Part shown: positions 15,901-24,384 of the stretch, piece by piece
Position numbering within the stretch: the first letter of the stretch is position 1
Layout: each line of letters opens with the position of its first letter
Assembly (NCBI GenBank): GCA_937936275.1
Contig: CALHCJ010000255.1
Location: forward strand, 1-35,413
DNA length: 35,413 nt
Origin: an uncultured Flavobacteriaceae bacterium
Lineage (GTDB): Bacteria; Bacteroidota; Bacteroidia; Flavobacteriales; Flavobacteriaceae
Reading direction: 5' to 3'
Made by a program: the position numbers and the translations under genes
The notes under the pieces: model-generated
The model's database searches: none
The model's input: only the letters and a program-made list of their open reading frames with translations
What the model was told of the DNA's origin: nothing

Positions 15901-18874
15901 TAAATTTGTTAATTATTTTAGATGAAAAAGAACAAATTTGATTCATAATAGAATCTTGATTTGGTTTTTTAGGCTGGTTTTTAGAGTTTTCTTGAAGGTC
16001 GTCTGAAAATTCTAAATCAAAAGCAACATCGAACAACCCAGAGGAGGGCTGAGTGGTTTCAATTTCCAATTCCTCCATTAATGACGTGTACACTTGCGCA
16101 TCCTTTACATTCTTGGAAACAGGTTTGAAAGTTTGTGATTTATTTTCTCTCATGGCATCTAGCTTTTCTTCACTAGACAGACCAAGGTTCGTTTTAAGTT
16201 CAATTAAAACTTGTTCCGATTTTTCCCTGATAAGCTTGTTTTCATCATCCAATAGATCCTCTAAAAATGAAATGTCTCCCACATCTCCAACAATAGCTAC
16301 TTCATCAAGTAAGATGAGCTTCGATTCCGGATCACAAACTCGAAATAGATCTTCGAAGACATTAAATGGCTTAAGTTGAATATCTTTAGTAGACTTTATG
16401 ATAGGGCTTACTTTCTCTTCTACTATCTTAAAGCGTTGAATGAGTTTTTCAATTCGAGCAGATACGGTCTTATATTTTACATTTACCAACATTTCGTTCA
16501 ATAAAGGAATCTCGCGTTCATCTCCCATTTCATCAAGATCGTCTAGTAATTGCATTGTTGATTCTTCTGAATTATCTTCGATAAAATAAGGGGTATCAAC
16601 GATTTGATCTGATATAATTGCGTTGGGAATCTTAAGCTTTGTAGAAGATATTACTTTTGATTCCTCGTTATTTGGTACGTCTTCTGATGGGTTCGGTTCT
16701 TTATTACGAACTTCTTCAACAATGGGAATAAACGTGATATCAATATCATTATCAGATGGGGTCAAAGAAGATTCTTTTGATGTATGGTTGTGGTCTTCAT
16801 TATGCTCTTTGCTTTCTAGGTGAATAATGGAATTGATAATTTTTTTGAACCTTGCTTCATCTTGAGGTGTCATCTCTACATCTGTTTTTGTTTTTGTGGT
16901 ATTCGTATTGAACTGTACGTTCATAGGTTCATCTTTCATTTCTTTTACTAGAACAGAAAGAAAAACAGGGTCTATTACTTCAAAATTTAAAATATCCTCA
17001 GGTTTAGAGTGTGGGACGGCTACTTCTTCATAAGTAGTTTTAAGAGCTAAAATTTCGGGAGTATTGTAACGTTCGAATGTGTTCATATTGAGGTTAGCGG
17101 CAAGATATTTATCACTAGAAGCAGATACCTCTTCAAATAGTACTGTTATAGATAATGCATCCGATCTCTGTGATTTTGAAGAATTGTTAACTGATTCTTC
17201 CGCCAAACTGTTATTTTCTACAACAATAGGTAGAAAAGCAATATCTTCTATGGTTAGTTGATGATGCGAATATGCTAATTCATCCTCTTTAAATTCATTT
17301 ATTGGCTCAGAGTTGTCTTGCTCATGAGAGCGCTCTACTTCATATGATACCACTAATTCATTAACAACTGAAAGGTCGGTCTTGAAATCTTGATAAATTT
17401 TTTCTTCTACTCCAGTTGATTTTGACATTACAATAGGTAAGAAATCGAGGTTTACCGTTGAAACTGTTGCAGGCTCCTGCTTTTCCGTTCTTTCGATGTC
17501 AATTTCTACAAGTACTTCTTCATATTCAATCGCTATATCTTCCACCGTTTTTGGTATTTGTTGCTCTCTTTCCTCTTTTTGCATTTCTAAAGCCTCCTCA
17601 GGTTTGACACTTAATTTTGGGGCATCAAAAACGGTTACATCTGGCTCTACTTCAGGTTTCGATTTGAGTTTTTCCTGTTTGTTCGAGATGTCGGAATTAC
17701 GATCTTCGGAAACGGTTTTTTCTTCAGTATCGCCTTCGCTTATATCATCTTGAACAGTTTCAATCTCCATGGGTAAATCATCAGGGATTATATTTCTTGA
17801 AGCATCCACTATGTCTTTTGTGGGCAGCATACGTTCGGGAGATATTGCATTGATAGCGCTTATCGCTTTACTTTTTACAGCAAAATTGGATACTTTTTTA
17901 TCAATTAATTCAAGAAAAGCAATATCATCCTCAATCCCTAGATCTCCAATTGCATCTAAAATTGCAATCTTTAAGTCTGTAGAACTCTTCCAAAAAATCA
18001 ATTTTAGAGTGTCCATAGCCTCCTGAACGTGAAACTCTTTGATACATGCAATAGCCTCCAATTTGATATTTGAGTTCTTATGTTTAAGTAATTCTACGAG
18101 TGAAGCATTCGCATTGTTTTGATGGTAAAACTTTATAAGTCGAAGTGCAAATAGTACAACGTGATTGTTTGATGATGTCAGCCAGGCACTAAAAGAGGGA
18201 GGGTTGTAATCTTTTTGGTTTCGAATTACATCTAACAATTTTAATTGCTGCCACTCTGATATCTTATATTTTGTACTATCGAGAAAGTAATTGATACCTT
18301 CATATTTAAGGGTAACTGTGGCAATTTCAGCTTGCTTTCGAATCGTTGATCTTTTGTCGTTAATGAATTTTGTTATGAAACCGTAGGCCTCAGACACTTG
18401 CATTTTGGTCAAATCTTGAATAGCTTTCGACACAACTTCCCATCGCCAACTTTTCAGTTTTTTGAACGCATCTTTGTGTAGGTCTAAGTCTTGATATAAT
18501 CCGAAAAGACGTTTTTGAGTGTCTCCAGATAAATCTTTACGTAAATCTAGAAGTACATCAGATAGGACTTTTCTGTTGAATGAATTTTTAATAAGATCTC
18601 TAATCTCAACTTTTAAGTTCAGATAGTGTGTCTTGTCTTCTTTTGATGCATCATCTTCGTAAAACAAAAATTCACTGATCATAGGTGCAAGCTCATTTTT
18701 GCGTAGCTTGATCTTTTCTAATCGGGCTTTAAGCCTTTTTTTATGAATGAAAACAAGTGAAAAATATATTACAGATAAGCCTATGAATAGAAATGACAAG
18801 TCCCAAAGTAAATCTGTGTGGATTTTTGGGGCTGTAATCGCTAGTAGGTTATATGTAGATTTATAAAGTATCAA
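15893..18874 (-). CDS. Membrane-anchored HEAT-repeat protein with long acidic linker
   Basis: A 993-residue protein. One membrane segment (about 23-43, LLWDLSFLFIGLSVIYFSLVF) is followed by basic HKKRLKARLEK, so most of the chain should be cytoplasmic. Residues about 60-350 are helical HEAT-like repeats (for example VELLKHKNSNIKLEAIACIKE). Residues about 360-750 are an acidic, low-complexity linker with recurring motifs: FLPIV, FLPIV, FLSVL and FIPIV near 470, 545, 635 and 710, alternating with YEEV-like motifs. Residues about 760-900 return to HEAT-like helices. The start is a TTG at 18874, 1 nt past the response-regulator stop; no in-frame ATG precedes the membrane segment. Position between the signalling genes and the synthase suggests a scaffold carrying the signal to the synthase (inference). 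Compare PilZ or GGDEF inputs in other systems, which are absent here. Confidence 0.75.
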   Translation of the reverse strand: MILYKSTYNLLAITAPKIHTDLLWDLSFLFIGLSVIYFSLVFIHKKRLKARLEKIKLRKNELAPMISEFLFYEDDASKEDKTHYLNLKVEIRDLIKNSFNRKVLSDVLLDLRKDLSGDTQKRLFGLYQDLDLHKDAFKKLKSWRWEVVSKAIQDLTKMQVSEAYGFITKFINDKRSTIRKQAEIATVTLKYEGINYFLDSTKYKISEWQQLKLLDVIRNQKDYNPPSFSAWLTSSNNHVVLFALRLIKFYHQNNANASLVELLKHKNSNIKLEAIACIKEFHVQEAMDTLKLIFWKSSTDLKIAILDAIGDLGIEDDIAFLELIDKKVSNFAVKSKAISAINAISPERMLPTKDIVDASRNIIPDDLPMEIETVQDDISEGDTEEKTVSEDRNSDISNKQEKLKSKPEVEPDVTVFDAPKLSVKPEEALEMQKEEREQQIPKTVEDIAIEYEEVLVEIDIERTEKQEPATVSTVNLDFLPIVMSKSTGVEEKIYQDFKTDLSVVNELVVSYEVERSHEQDNSEPINEFKEDELAYSHHQLTIEDIAFLPIVVENNSLAEESVNNSSKSQRSDALSITVLFEEVSASSDKYLAANLNMNTFERYNTPEILALKTTYEEVAVPHSKPEDILNFEVIDPVFLSVLVKEMKDEPMNVQFNTNTTKTKTDVEMTPQDEARFKKIINSIIHLESKEHNEDHNHTSKESSLTPSDNDIDITFIPIVEEVRNKEPNPSEDVPNNEESKVISSTKLKIPNAIISDQIVDTPYFIEDNSEESTMQLLDDLDEMGDEREIPLLNEMLVNVKYKTVSARIEKLIQRFKIVEEKVSPIIKSTKDIQLKPFNVFEDLFRVCDPESKLILLDEVAIVGDVGDISFLEDLLDDENKLIREKSEQVLIELKTNLGLSSEEKLDAMRENKSQTFKPVSKNVKDAQVYTSLMEELEIETTQPSSGLFDVAFDLEFSDDLQENSKNQPKKPNQDSIMNQICSFSSKIINKFNG

Positions 18875-18875
18875 T

Positions 18876-19247
18876 TCATGTTTTATTCAGTTCTCTTGCC
18901 ACTCGAACCAATAGTTCAGAAGGACTAACCGGTTTTGGGATAAAATCGTTTGCGCCTAATTCAAAGGCATTCAGCACATTTTCTTCATTCCCTGCTGAGG
19001 AAATTATAATGATGGGTACCTGGGAGTTTAGTTCTTTTCGCACGTAAGCAATAAGTTCCATTCCAGAAAAGTAAGGCATCATGATATCGCTTACGATTAT
19101 ATCAGGTATTTGTTGAGCAAGATGTTCTTTTACTTCTCTACCATCACGGCTTATTTGTACGTCATAACCACCTTTGATCAGTCGAAAATTCAATAATGAA
19201 GCTAAGAGCTCATCGTCTTCGGCAAGTAAAAGTCTTTTCTTATTCAT
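18876..19247 (-). CDS. Single-domain response regulator
   Basis: A 123-residue stand-alone receiver (REC) domain. The acidic pocket is E10-D11-D12, the phospho-accepting Asp is D54 (IVSDIMMPYFSG), the switch Ser is in IIIISSAGNE, and Lys105 is in FIPKPVSP. All residues needed for phosphorylation are present and there is no output domain. It lies 7 nt after the hybrid kinase gene and 1 nt before the HEAT-repeat gene. It is the natural acceptor for the phosphate from the kinase's HPt domain, and would signal through protein contact, most simply with the HEAT protein or the synthase. Confidence 0.93.
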   Translation of the reverse strand: MNKKRLLLAEDDELLASLLNFRLIKGGYDVQISRDGREVKEHLAQQIPDIIVSDIMMPYFSGMELIAYVRKELNSQVPIIIISSAGNEENVLNAFELGANDFIPKPVSPSELLVRVARELNKT

Positions 19248-19254
19248 TTAGCTA

Positions 19255-21030
19255 TTATTTTTTTAGTGCTTTAACCTGTTCCTCAATAGCGGCTTCAACT
19301 ATTGGATATTCTTTAACGAAGCAATCAAATAAGAATTTCAAGTGTTTTCTATCTCCATTCGCTTTGCAAATACCATGCATTTGAACAACGATACGATGAA
19401 GACTTTCCGATTGCATCATTGCCAAACCTGATTTGATTTTATGGGCAGCACTCGCCATAATATCCATGTTTTCAGTTTCTAAATGCATTCGGATAACACC
19501 CATAAACTCTAAAGCATTTTGTTTGTATAGAATTATCAATTCTTCTAGCAAATCAATTTGTCCCATACAATCTTCTAGAATTACCGCGAGGTTGACCTTC
19601 GTTGCGTCGGGATAGACTTCGGCTTCAGGATTGATTACTTTAGACTCAAGTCTTAAGGTTGTTTTCATAGATTTATGATTTTTAATTAGTTTCGATTTTA
19701 ATTCATCAGGGGCGTATGGCTTCAAAATGAAGTCATTTATTTTGTATTCCTTGCTCCTTTCTTGGTCTTGAATGGTAAAATCGGCTGTCAATACTACTAT
19801 GGGGACTTGACTTATTTTCTTGTTTTTAAAATTTCGGATGCGCTTGGTGATTTCAAAACCGTCCATATTGGGCATCTTAAGGTCCATGAGAACCATATCG
19901 ATGGTGTGTGTTTCTAAAATATGAAGGCCATAAAGACCATTATCTGTAACATGAGGTATACATTCCCATGATTTTAAGCGTTGTTCGATAAGCTTTTGAT
20001 TCAAGGTATTATCTTCAAAAACCAAAACTTGCATGCCTTTCACTGATAATTCCTTAGTATCATTAGGTGCTGTTTTCTTTGTTATCAAAACATTTTCGGA
20101 GCTACCTTCGGCATATGGTAATAAAAATTTGAATGTAGTACCTGTATTAAGCTTACTAGAGACTGCAATATCTCCACCCTGATTTTCAATAATTTGTTTT
20201 ACTATACTTAATCCTAGTCCAGTTCCACCGTATTTCACATAAGTGTCTTTCTCGGCCTGTTGGAAAGAATCAAAAATGTGTTTTAAATTTTCTTCGGATA
20301 TGCCTATTCCAGTATCTACAATTTCAAATTCTAGAAAATGAATATTCGCTTTTTGTTTTTTTAATGAAATATTTAATTTTATACTTCCTTCCTCAACGAA
20401 TTTTATCGCATTGTTAAGCAAGTTTAATAGTACTTGAGAAAGTTTTGACGGGTCACCTATGAGCGTAGTCGGTATATTGGTATCGATGCTAGCTTCTAGT
20501 GAAACAGAACTGTTTGTCATCAATGTGTTGCATAAATACATCACGTCATTCACTAAGCCATTAAGGTTAAAATCAACAAACTCAAATTTTTCCAGTCCCG
20601 CGGAAAGTTTGGAATAATCTAACAGTTCATTAATAATTTCTAAAAGAGAATAAGATGCTGTCTGAATCGCATTGACGCGCTCAAGTTGTAATTCGGTCAA
20701 GCTATCTTCCTTCAACAAATCACTAAACCCAATAATTCCGTTTAATGGGGTGCGTATTTCATGGCTTACTTCTGCGATGCGTAAGTTTGCGTCTTTAAGG
20801 TTATTGTCTTGTTTCTCTGTTTTCACCTGTTTATGATCTCCGTAGTCATTGTTATCAATTCTAATAGTATTGCTGGTAGGCTGAAATATCTTTTCTTCGA
20901 GATGTTGTCTGAAAGCATCAAAAGACTTCTTCAACAGTGAAGCTTCGGAGGCGCTAAGTTCTTCAAATGAAAAATCATTCAAAGAATACTCTAACGATGA
21001 TAATTGAGAAAGTAGGTCTTTCGGTTTCAA
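19255..21030 (-). CDS. Soluble hybrid histidine kinase with receiver and HPt domains
   Basis: A 591-residue kinase without membrane segments. Residues 1-80 are a helical region with no known sensor fold. HisKA follows with H90 in VSHEIRTPLNGIIGF, then HATPase_c with NLLNNAIKF (N box), VDTGIGIS (G1) and GGTGLGLSI (G2). A receiver spans about 333-450 with D383 in LMDLKMPNMDG and K437. A C-terminal HPt domain carries H530 in AAHKIKSGLAMM. This is a complete H90-D383-H530 relay in one chain, needing only the separate receiver encoded 7 nt downstream as the last step. No ATG is available at the N-terminus; the TTG at 21030 is the likely start, since an in-frame stop lies about 14 codons upstream with no ATG between. 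It is the first gene of the proposed six-gene transcript. Confidence 0.92.
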   Translation of the reverse strand: MKPKDLLSQLSSLEYSLNDFSFEELSASEASLLKKSFDAFRQHLEEKIFQPTSNTIRIDNNDYGDHKQVKTEKQDNNLKDANLRIAEVSHEIRTPLNGIIGFSDLLKEDSLTELQLERVNAIQTASYSLLEIINELLDYSKLSAGLEKFEFVDFNLNGLVNDVMYLCNTLMTNSSVSLEASIDTNIPTTLIGDPSKLSQVLLNLLNNAIKFVEEGSIKLNISLKKQKANIHFLEFEIVDTGIGISEENLKHIFDSFQQAEKDTYVKYGGTGLGLSIVKQIIENQGGDIAVSSKLNTGTTFKFLLPYAEGSSENVLITKKTAPNDTKELSVKGMQVLVFEDNTLNQKLIEQRLKSWECIPHVTDNGLYGLHILETHTIDMVLMDLKMPNMDGFEITKRIRNFKNKKISQVPIVVLTADFTIQDQERSKEYKINDFILKPYAPDELKSKLIKNHKSMKTTLRLESKVINPEAEVYPDATKVNLAVILEDCMGQIDLLEELIILYKQNALEFMGVIRMHLETENMDIMASAAHKIKSGLAMMQSESLHRIVVQMHGICKANGDRKHLKFLFDCFVKEYPIVEAAIEEQVKALKK

Positions 21031-21218
21031 ATTTGGGGGAGTCTTTTTAAAATTAATTAGTGAAGCATGCTACAACAAATGAAATCTACTCACTAAATCA
21101 CTAGTTAACGTACATGTTAAAAATCTCTAAATAAAGCAGGGGATACAATTAAATGTTACCTATGCTTCCATAAGTGTTGTCAAATAGCTTTATTTGTAGG
21201 TGTGTAAATCTTAATATC

Positions 21219-22508
21219 ATGAAAAAACTACTTTTTTTACTACCCATTTTAATCATCACTGCCTGCGGAGAAACTCAACAAAAACCAGAAATGAGCATAG
21301 AAGAGCGTGCAAAATTGATTCATGAAAAAGTAATTACCATTGATACCCACGATGATATAAATATTAAAAATTTTACGGATAGTATAAACTATACCCAGCG
21401 TCTAGATACACAAATCAATATTCCAAAAATGGAAGAAGGTGGATTAGATGTGGCTTGGTTAATTGTTTATACAGGCCAAGATACTTTAACTGCAGCGGGT
21501 TATGATAAGGCAAAACTCAATGCCATGGCAAAGTTTGATGCTATTCACAAACTTTGTGAAGAAATTGCCCCAGAAAAAATTGAACTTGCTTTAACCTCGG
21601 CCGATGTAAAACGAATTGATGCTGCCGGAAAAAAGGTGGCTATGATTGGTGTTGAGAATGCATACCCCATGGGAACGGACTTATCAAATTTTGAAAAATA
21701 CTACGAATTGGGTGCTAGATATATATCATTAGCACATAATGGACATAGTCAATTTTCAGATTCAAATACCGGAGAAGCTGATGACGTATGGTTATATAAT
21801 GGTTTAAGTGATTTAGGTAAAGACGCTGTAAAAGAGATGAATAGACTTGGTATTATGATCGATGTTTCCCACCCATCTAAAGAAGCTATGAAACAAATGA
21901 TTGCCTTATCTAAGGCACCAATCATAGCTTCCCATTCTTCAGCAAGAGCTTTGTGCGACCACAGTAGAAATTTAGATGACGAGCAGCTAAAGTTAATGAA
22001 AGAAAATGGTGGTGTTGTACAAACTGTGGCTTTTAGTTCTTATTTAAATACAGAGAAGCATGAAGCTCGAAATGAGAAAATTAAAGAAATAGAAAAGCAG
22101 GTAATGGATTCTTTAGGAGTGAAGTGGTTAGAGCGAAAAGACATCATGTCTTTACCTAACGATGAACGCGAGGCCTATATCGATAAATATATAGCAATGA
22201 ATAAAATTGTTAAAGAAAAGACCAAAACAATGGCAGGTCTACCTCCGGCTGTAGACGTTTCTGATTTCGTAAACCATATTGATTATATGGTAAAGCTAAT
22301 TGGTATTGATCACGTGGGAATAAGTTCTGATTTTGACGGTGGAGGAGGTATTGAGGGATGGTCAGATGCTTCGGAAACCTTTAATGTAACCTTAGAATTG
22401 GTTAAAAGAGGATATACTGAAGACGAAATTGCCCAATTATGGGGCGGTAATTTAATGCGTGTATTGGACGAAGTACAAGCAATTGCTAAAACGATTCAGG
22501 CAGGTTAA
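21219..22508 (+). CDS. Membrane dipeptidase, peptidase family M19, lipoprotein
   Basis: A zinc dipeptidase of the renal-dipeptidase family, here a lipoprotein: MKKLLFLLPILIITACGE has a lipobox with Cys16, so it should be anchored to the cell envelope and exposed to the periplasm or surface. Zinc-site motifs are visible in order: TIDTHDDI, GVENAYPM, MIDVSHPS and IASHSSARALCDH, then ISSDFDGGGG near the C-terminus. Such enzymes split dipeptides, including some with D-residues. An ATG at 21174 would add 15 residues in front of the signal peptide and is unlikely; the ATG at 21219 puts the signal peptide at the terminus. The stop shares the palindrome TTAA with the stop of the convergent thioesterase gene. 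Confidence 0.92.
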   Translation: MKKLLFLLPILIITACGETQQKPEMSIEERAKLIHEKVITIDTHDDINIKNFTDSINYTQRLDTQINIPKMEEGGLDVAWLIVYTGQDTLTAAGYDKAKLNAMAKFDAIHKLCEEIAPEKIELALTSADVKRIDAAGKKVAMIGVENAYPMGTDLSNFEKYYELGARYISLAHNGHSQFSDSNTGEADDVWLYNGLSDLGKDAVKEMNRLGIMIDVSHPSKEAMKQMIALSKAPIIASHSSARALCDHSRNLDDEQLKLMKENGGVVQTVAFSSYLNTEKHEARNEKIKEIEKQVMDSLGVKWLERKDIMSLPNDEREAYIDKYIAMNKIVKEKTKTMAGLPPAVDVSDFVNHIDYMVKLIGIDHVGISSDFDGGGGIEGWSDASETFNVTLELVKRGYTEDEIAQLWGGNLMRVLDEVQAIAKTIQAG

Positions 22509-22906
22509 ATCTGCTCATCCTTTGCTAAACGATCTTTTACGTATTCTATTTTAGTTTTACCATGTGCTTGGGGTTTACCATTTTCACCAAGATTGACTAA
22601 AATAATATTGTCTACAGTGACAATAGTTTCTCTTGTCATTTTGTTTCTTGCTTCACAATTTAGGGTTAACGAGGTTTTTCCGAATTTGACAACTTCAATA
22701 CCAATCTCGATAATATCTCCTTTTTCGGCAGAACTCATAAAATTAATTTCTGACATATACTTTGTGACAACCCTTTTGTTTTCAAGTTGAACGATCGCAT
22801 AAAGGGCTGCTTCTTCATCAATCCAAGCGAGTAACTTACCCCCGAAAAGTGTTTCATTAGCATTTAAATCTTCTGGCTTTACCCATTTTCTAGTATGAAA
22901 TCTCAT
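22505..22906 (-). CDS. Acyl-CoA thioesterase, hot-dog fold (YciA-like)
   Basis: A 133-residue single hot-dog domain. The motif NANETLFGGKLLAWIDEEAALYA contains the conserved Asn-x-x-Gly-x-x-hydrophobic-x-x-x-Asp/Glu active-site helix of acyl-CoA thioesterases of the YciA/BACH type, followed by the strand MSEINFMSSAEKGD. It should hydrolyse acyl-CoA in the cytoplasm; chain length is not predictable. Its stop overlaps the dipeptidase stop by 4 nt, and its start lies 40 nt past the stop of the DUF72 gene on the same strand, so the two may share a transcript. Confidence 0.88.
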   Translation of the reverse strand: MRFHTRKWVKPEDLNANETLFGGKLLAWIDEEAALYAIVQLENKRVVTKYMSEINFMSSAEKGDIIEIGIEVVKFGKTSLTLNCEARNKMTRETIVTVDNIILVNLGENGKPQAHGKTKIEYVKDRLAKDEQI

Positions 22907-22946
22907 CTGTAGACATTTAGACTACAAAGTTAAGAAAGAAATAGTC

Positions 22947-23843
22947 TCAGAAGAGTGTTGGGCCCGATTCTCCAAGCGTTTTAGGGATATGAAGATTGCT
23001 TCCCAATTTCTTGTTCAAATTCTTAATAAAATGTACCGATAATAATGGAGATTCTAATTCCATGTTCTGATGAATAAAAAAATGGATATTTCTCAATCCT
23101 TTTGCTTTCCAATCGGCGAGTTTATCTACCCAGTCATTCAAACGATCATAATCAGAGGGGTGATTAGATCCAACATATCGAATAAAAGCTTCATTTTTAG
23201 TTAAGCGCATATGCATAATGTCTCGTCTTCCTGCCGTATCTACTAGTGTATTTGAAATGTTATTTTCTTCTAAAAGATGATATAATTCTTCAGCTACCTT
23301 TTTATCATTGAACCAATCTGTATGCCGAAACTCCATTGATAATTGAAATTCTTTAGGCCAATACTTGACAAAACGTACTACGCGATCCCAATTTTTTGGT
23401 CCGAAATTGTTATGAAGCTGTAAAAATATGGTACCTAACTTATCTTTAAAGTTTGAAGTCGCGTTAAGATATTGATCTAGAATGGGATACGCCTCATCAT
23501 TTAAACGTCTTAAGTGGCTTACATTCTGAACAATTTTAGGAAAAAATTTGAAATTATCAGGCGTTTTATCATACCATTTTTGATGCGTTTCAGCCGGAAA
23601 TATTCTATAAAAAGTGGCATTCAATTCAATACAATTGAATTGAGTGGCATAGTAGGCTAATTCATCTTTTGTTCCTCTTGGATAAAAGTTCTTTAAATCT
23701 TGCCTATTCCATTTGGCACAGCCTACGAAAATATTAGTTTCTCCAACTTTCTTTGTTTTGTTGAGAACAACCTCTGTTTGAGGGTGGTCTTCAGGAATAG
23801 TAAAATCTATGATCTCAGGTCGCTCAACCTTTCCAAATTTCAT
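22947..23843 (-). CDS. DUF72 family protein (YecE-like)
   Basis: A 298-residue protein of the DUF72/YecE family, a TIM-barrel group without a proven reaction. Family landmarks are FVGCAKWNRQDLKNFYPRG, FNCIELNATFYRI, PDNFKFFPKIVQNVSH, LGTIFLQLHNNFGP, LSMEFRHTDWF and FIRYVGSN. An N-terminal extension of about 35 residues before the first barrel strand is common in flavobacterial members. It is divergent from the gene at 23977 across about 130 bp. Confidence 0.88.
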   Translation of the reverse strand: MKFGKVERPEIIDFTIPEDHPQTEVVLNKTKKVGETNIFVGCAKWNRQDLKNFYPRGTKDELAYYATQFNCIELNATFYRIFPAETHQKWYDKTPDNFKFFPKIVQNVSHLRRLNDEAYPILDQYLNATSNFKDKLGTIFLQLHNNFGPKNWDRVVRFVKYWPKEFQLSMEFRHTDWFNDKKVAEELYHLLEENNISNTLVDTAGRRDIMHMRLTKNEAFIRYVGSNHPSDYDRLNDWVDKLADWKAKGLRNIHFFIHQNMELESPLLSVHFIKNLNKKLGSNLHIPKTLGESGPTLF

Positions 23844-23976
23844 AAGCTTGAATTTGTTTAAAATTAATAATAATTAAAGGAGTTACGAACCTTTGTTCAT
23901 AAACTGGTTAAAAAGAATATGTGACACCCCAATATAAGGCTATCGTATTTTCTAAATTTGGATAAAACCCGACAAG

Positions 23977-24384
23977 ATGAGTGAAAGATCTTCTAATCTT
24001 AAAAAAGTACGACCTCAAATTTCATCCGCAAAAATATCAGAATTAACGAGTGAAGATGAACGTTTTCAAAATGTTACCCTTCGCCCAATTATCAAATTAC
24101 AGAATGAGCTGTTATTGGTAGTTTTTCAAAATTATATTTCCAAACGTAAAAACACGTTTTATGAACTTACAATAGAAAAAAGAATGCATTATGTTACCCA
24201 TGCAATACAAAAAGATCTCAAACTGAGAAATTCGATGAAGGGCATGGTGATTGGTCAATTTACAATAGAGGAATATCAAAATTATGTCAATAGTTCTTCG
24301 GCATTAAATAAACGTATGATGAATATGGTCATTAAACGCATTCAAGATCAAATTCAATATTTCGAAAAAACAATGCTAGTTTAA
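23977..24384 (+). CDS. Conserved flavobacterial protein of unknown function
   Basis: A 135-residue, basic, helical, soluble protein. It contains TLRPIIKLQNELLLVVFQNYISKRKNTFYELTIEKR-type helices and the segment NSMKGMVIGQFTIEEYQNY, then ALNKRMMNMVIKRIQDQI. I recall close relatives in flavobacteria being labelled glyoxalase, but no glyoxalase metal-site pattern or beta-alpha-beta-beta-beta fold is visible, so that label looks wrong. The ending overlaps the convergent DUF2461 gene by 9 nt. Function unknown. Confidence 0.75.
   Translation: MSERSSNLKKVRPQISSAKISELTSEDERFQNVTLRPIIKLQNELLLVVFQNYISKRKNTFYELTIEKRMHYVTHAIQKDLKLRNSMKGMVIGQFTIEEYQNYVNSSSALNKRMMNMVIKRIQDQIQYFEKTMLV

Noticed and set aside
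16053-17753. Several Ser-rich plus-strand frames opposite the HEAT-repeat gene
   Set aside because: They are mirror images of the acidic, Glu/Asp-rich linker codons and have no homology signal of their own.
21174-21218. Upstream ATG giving 15 more residues on the M19 dipeptidase
   Set aside because: It would bury the lipoprotein signal peptide inside the chain; the ATG at 21219 is the sensible start.
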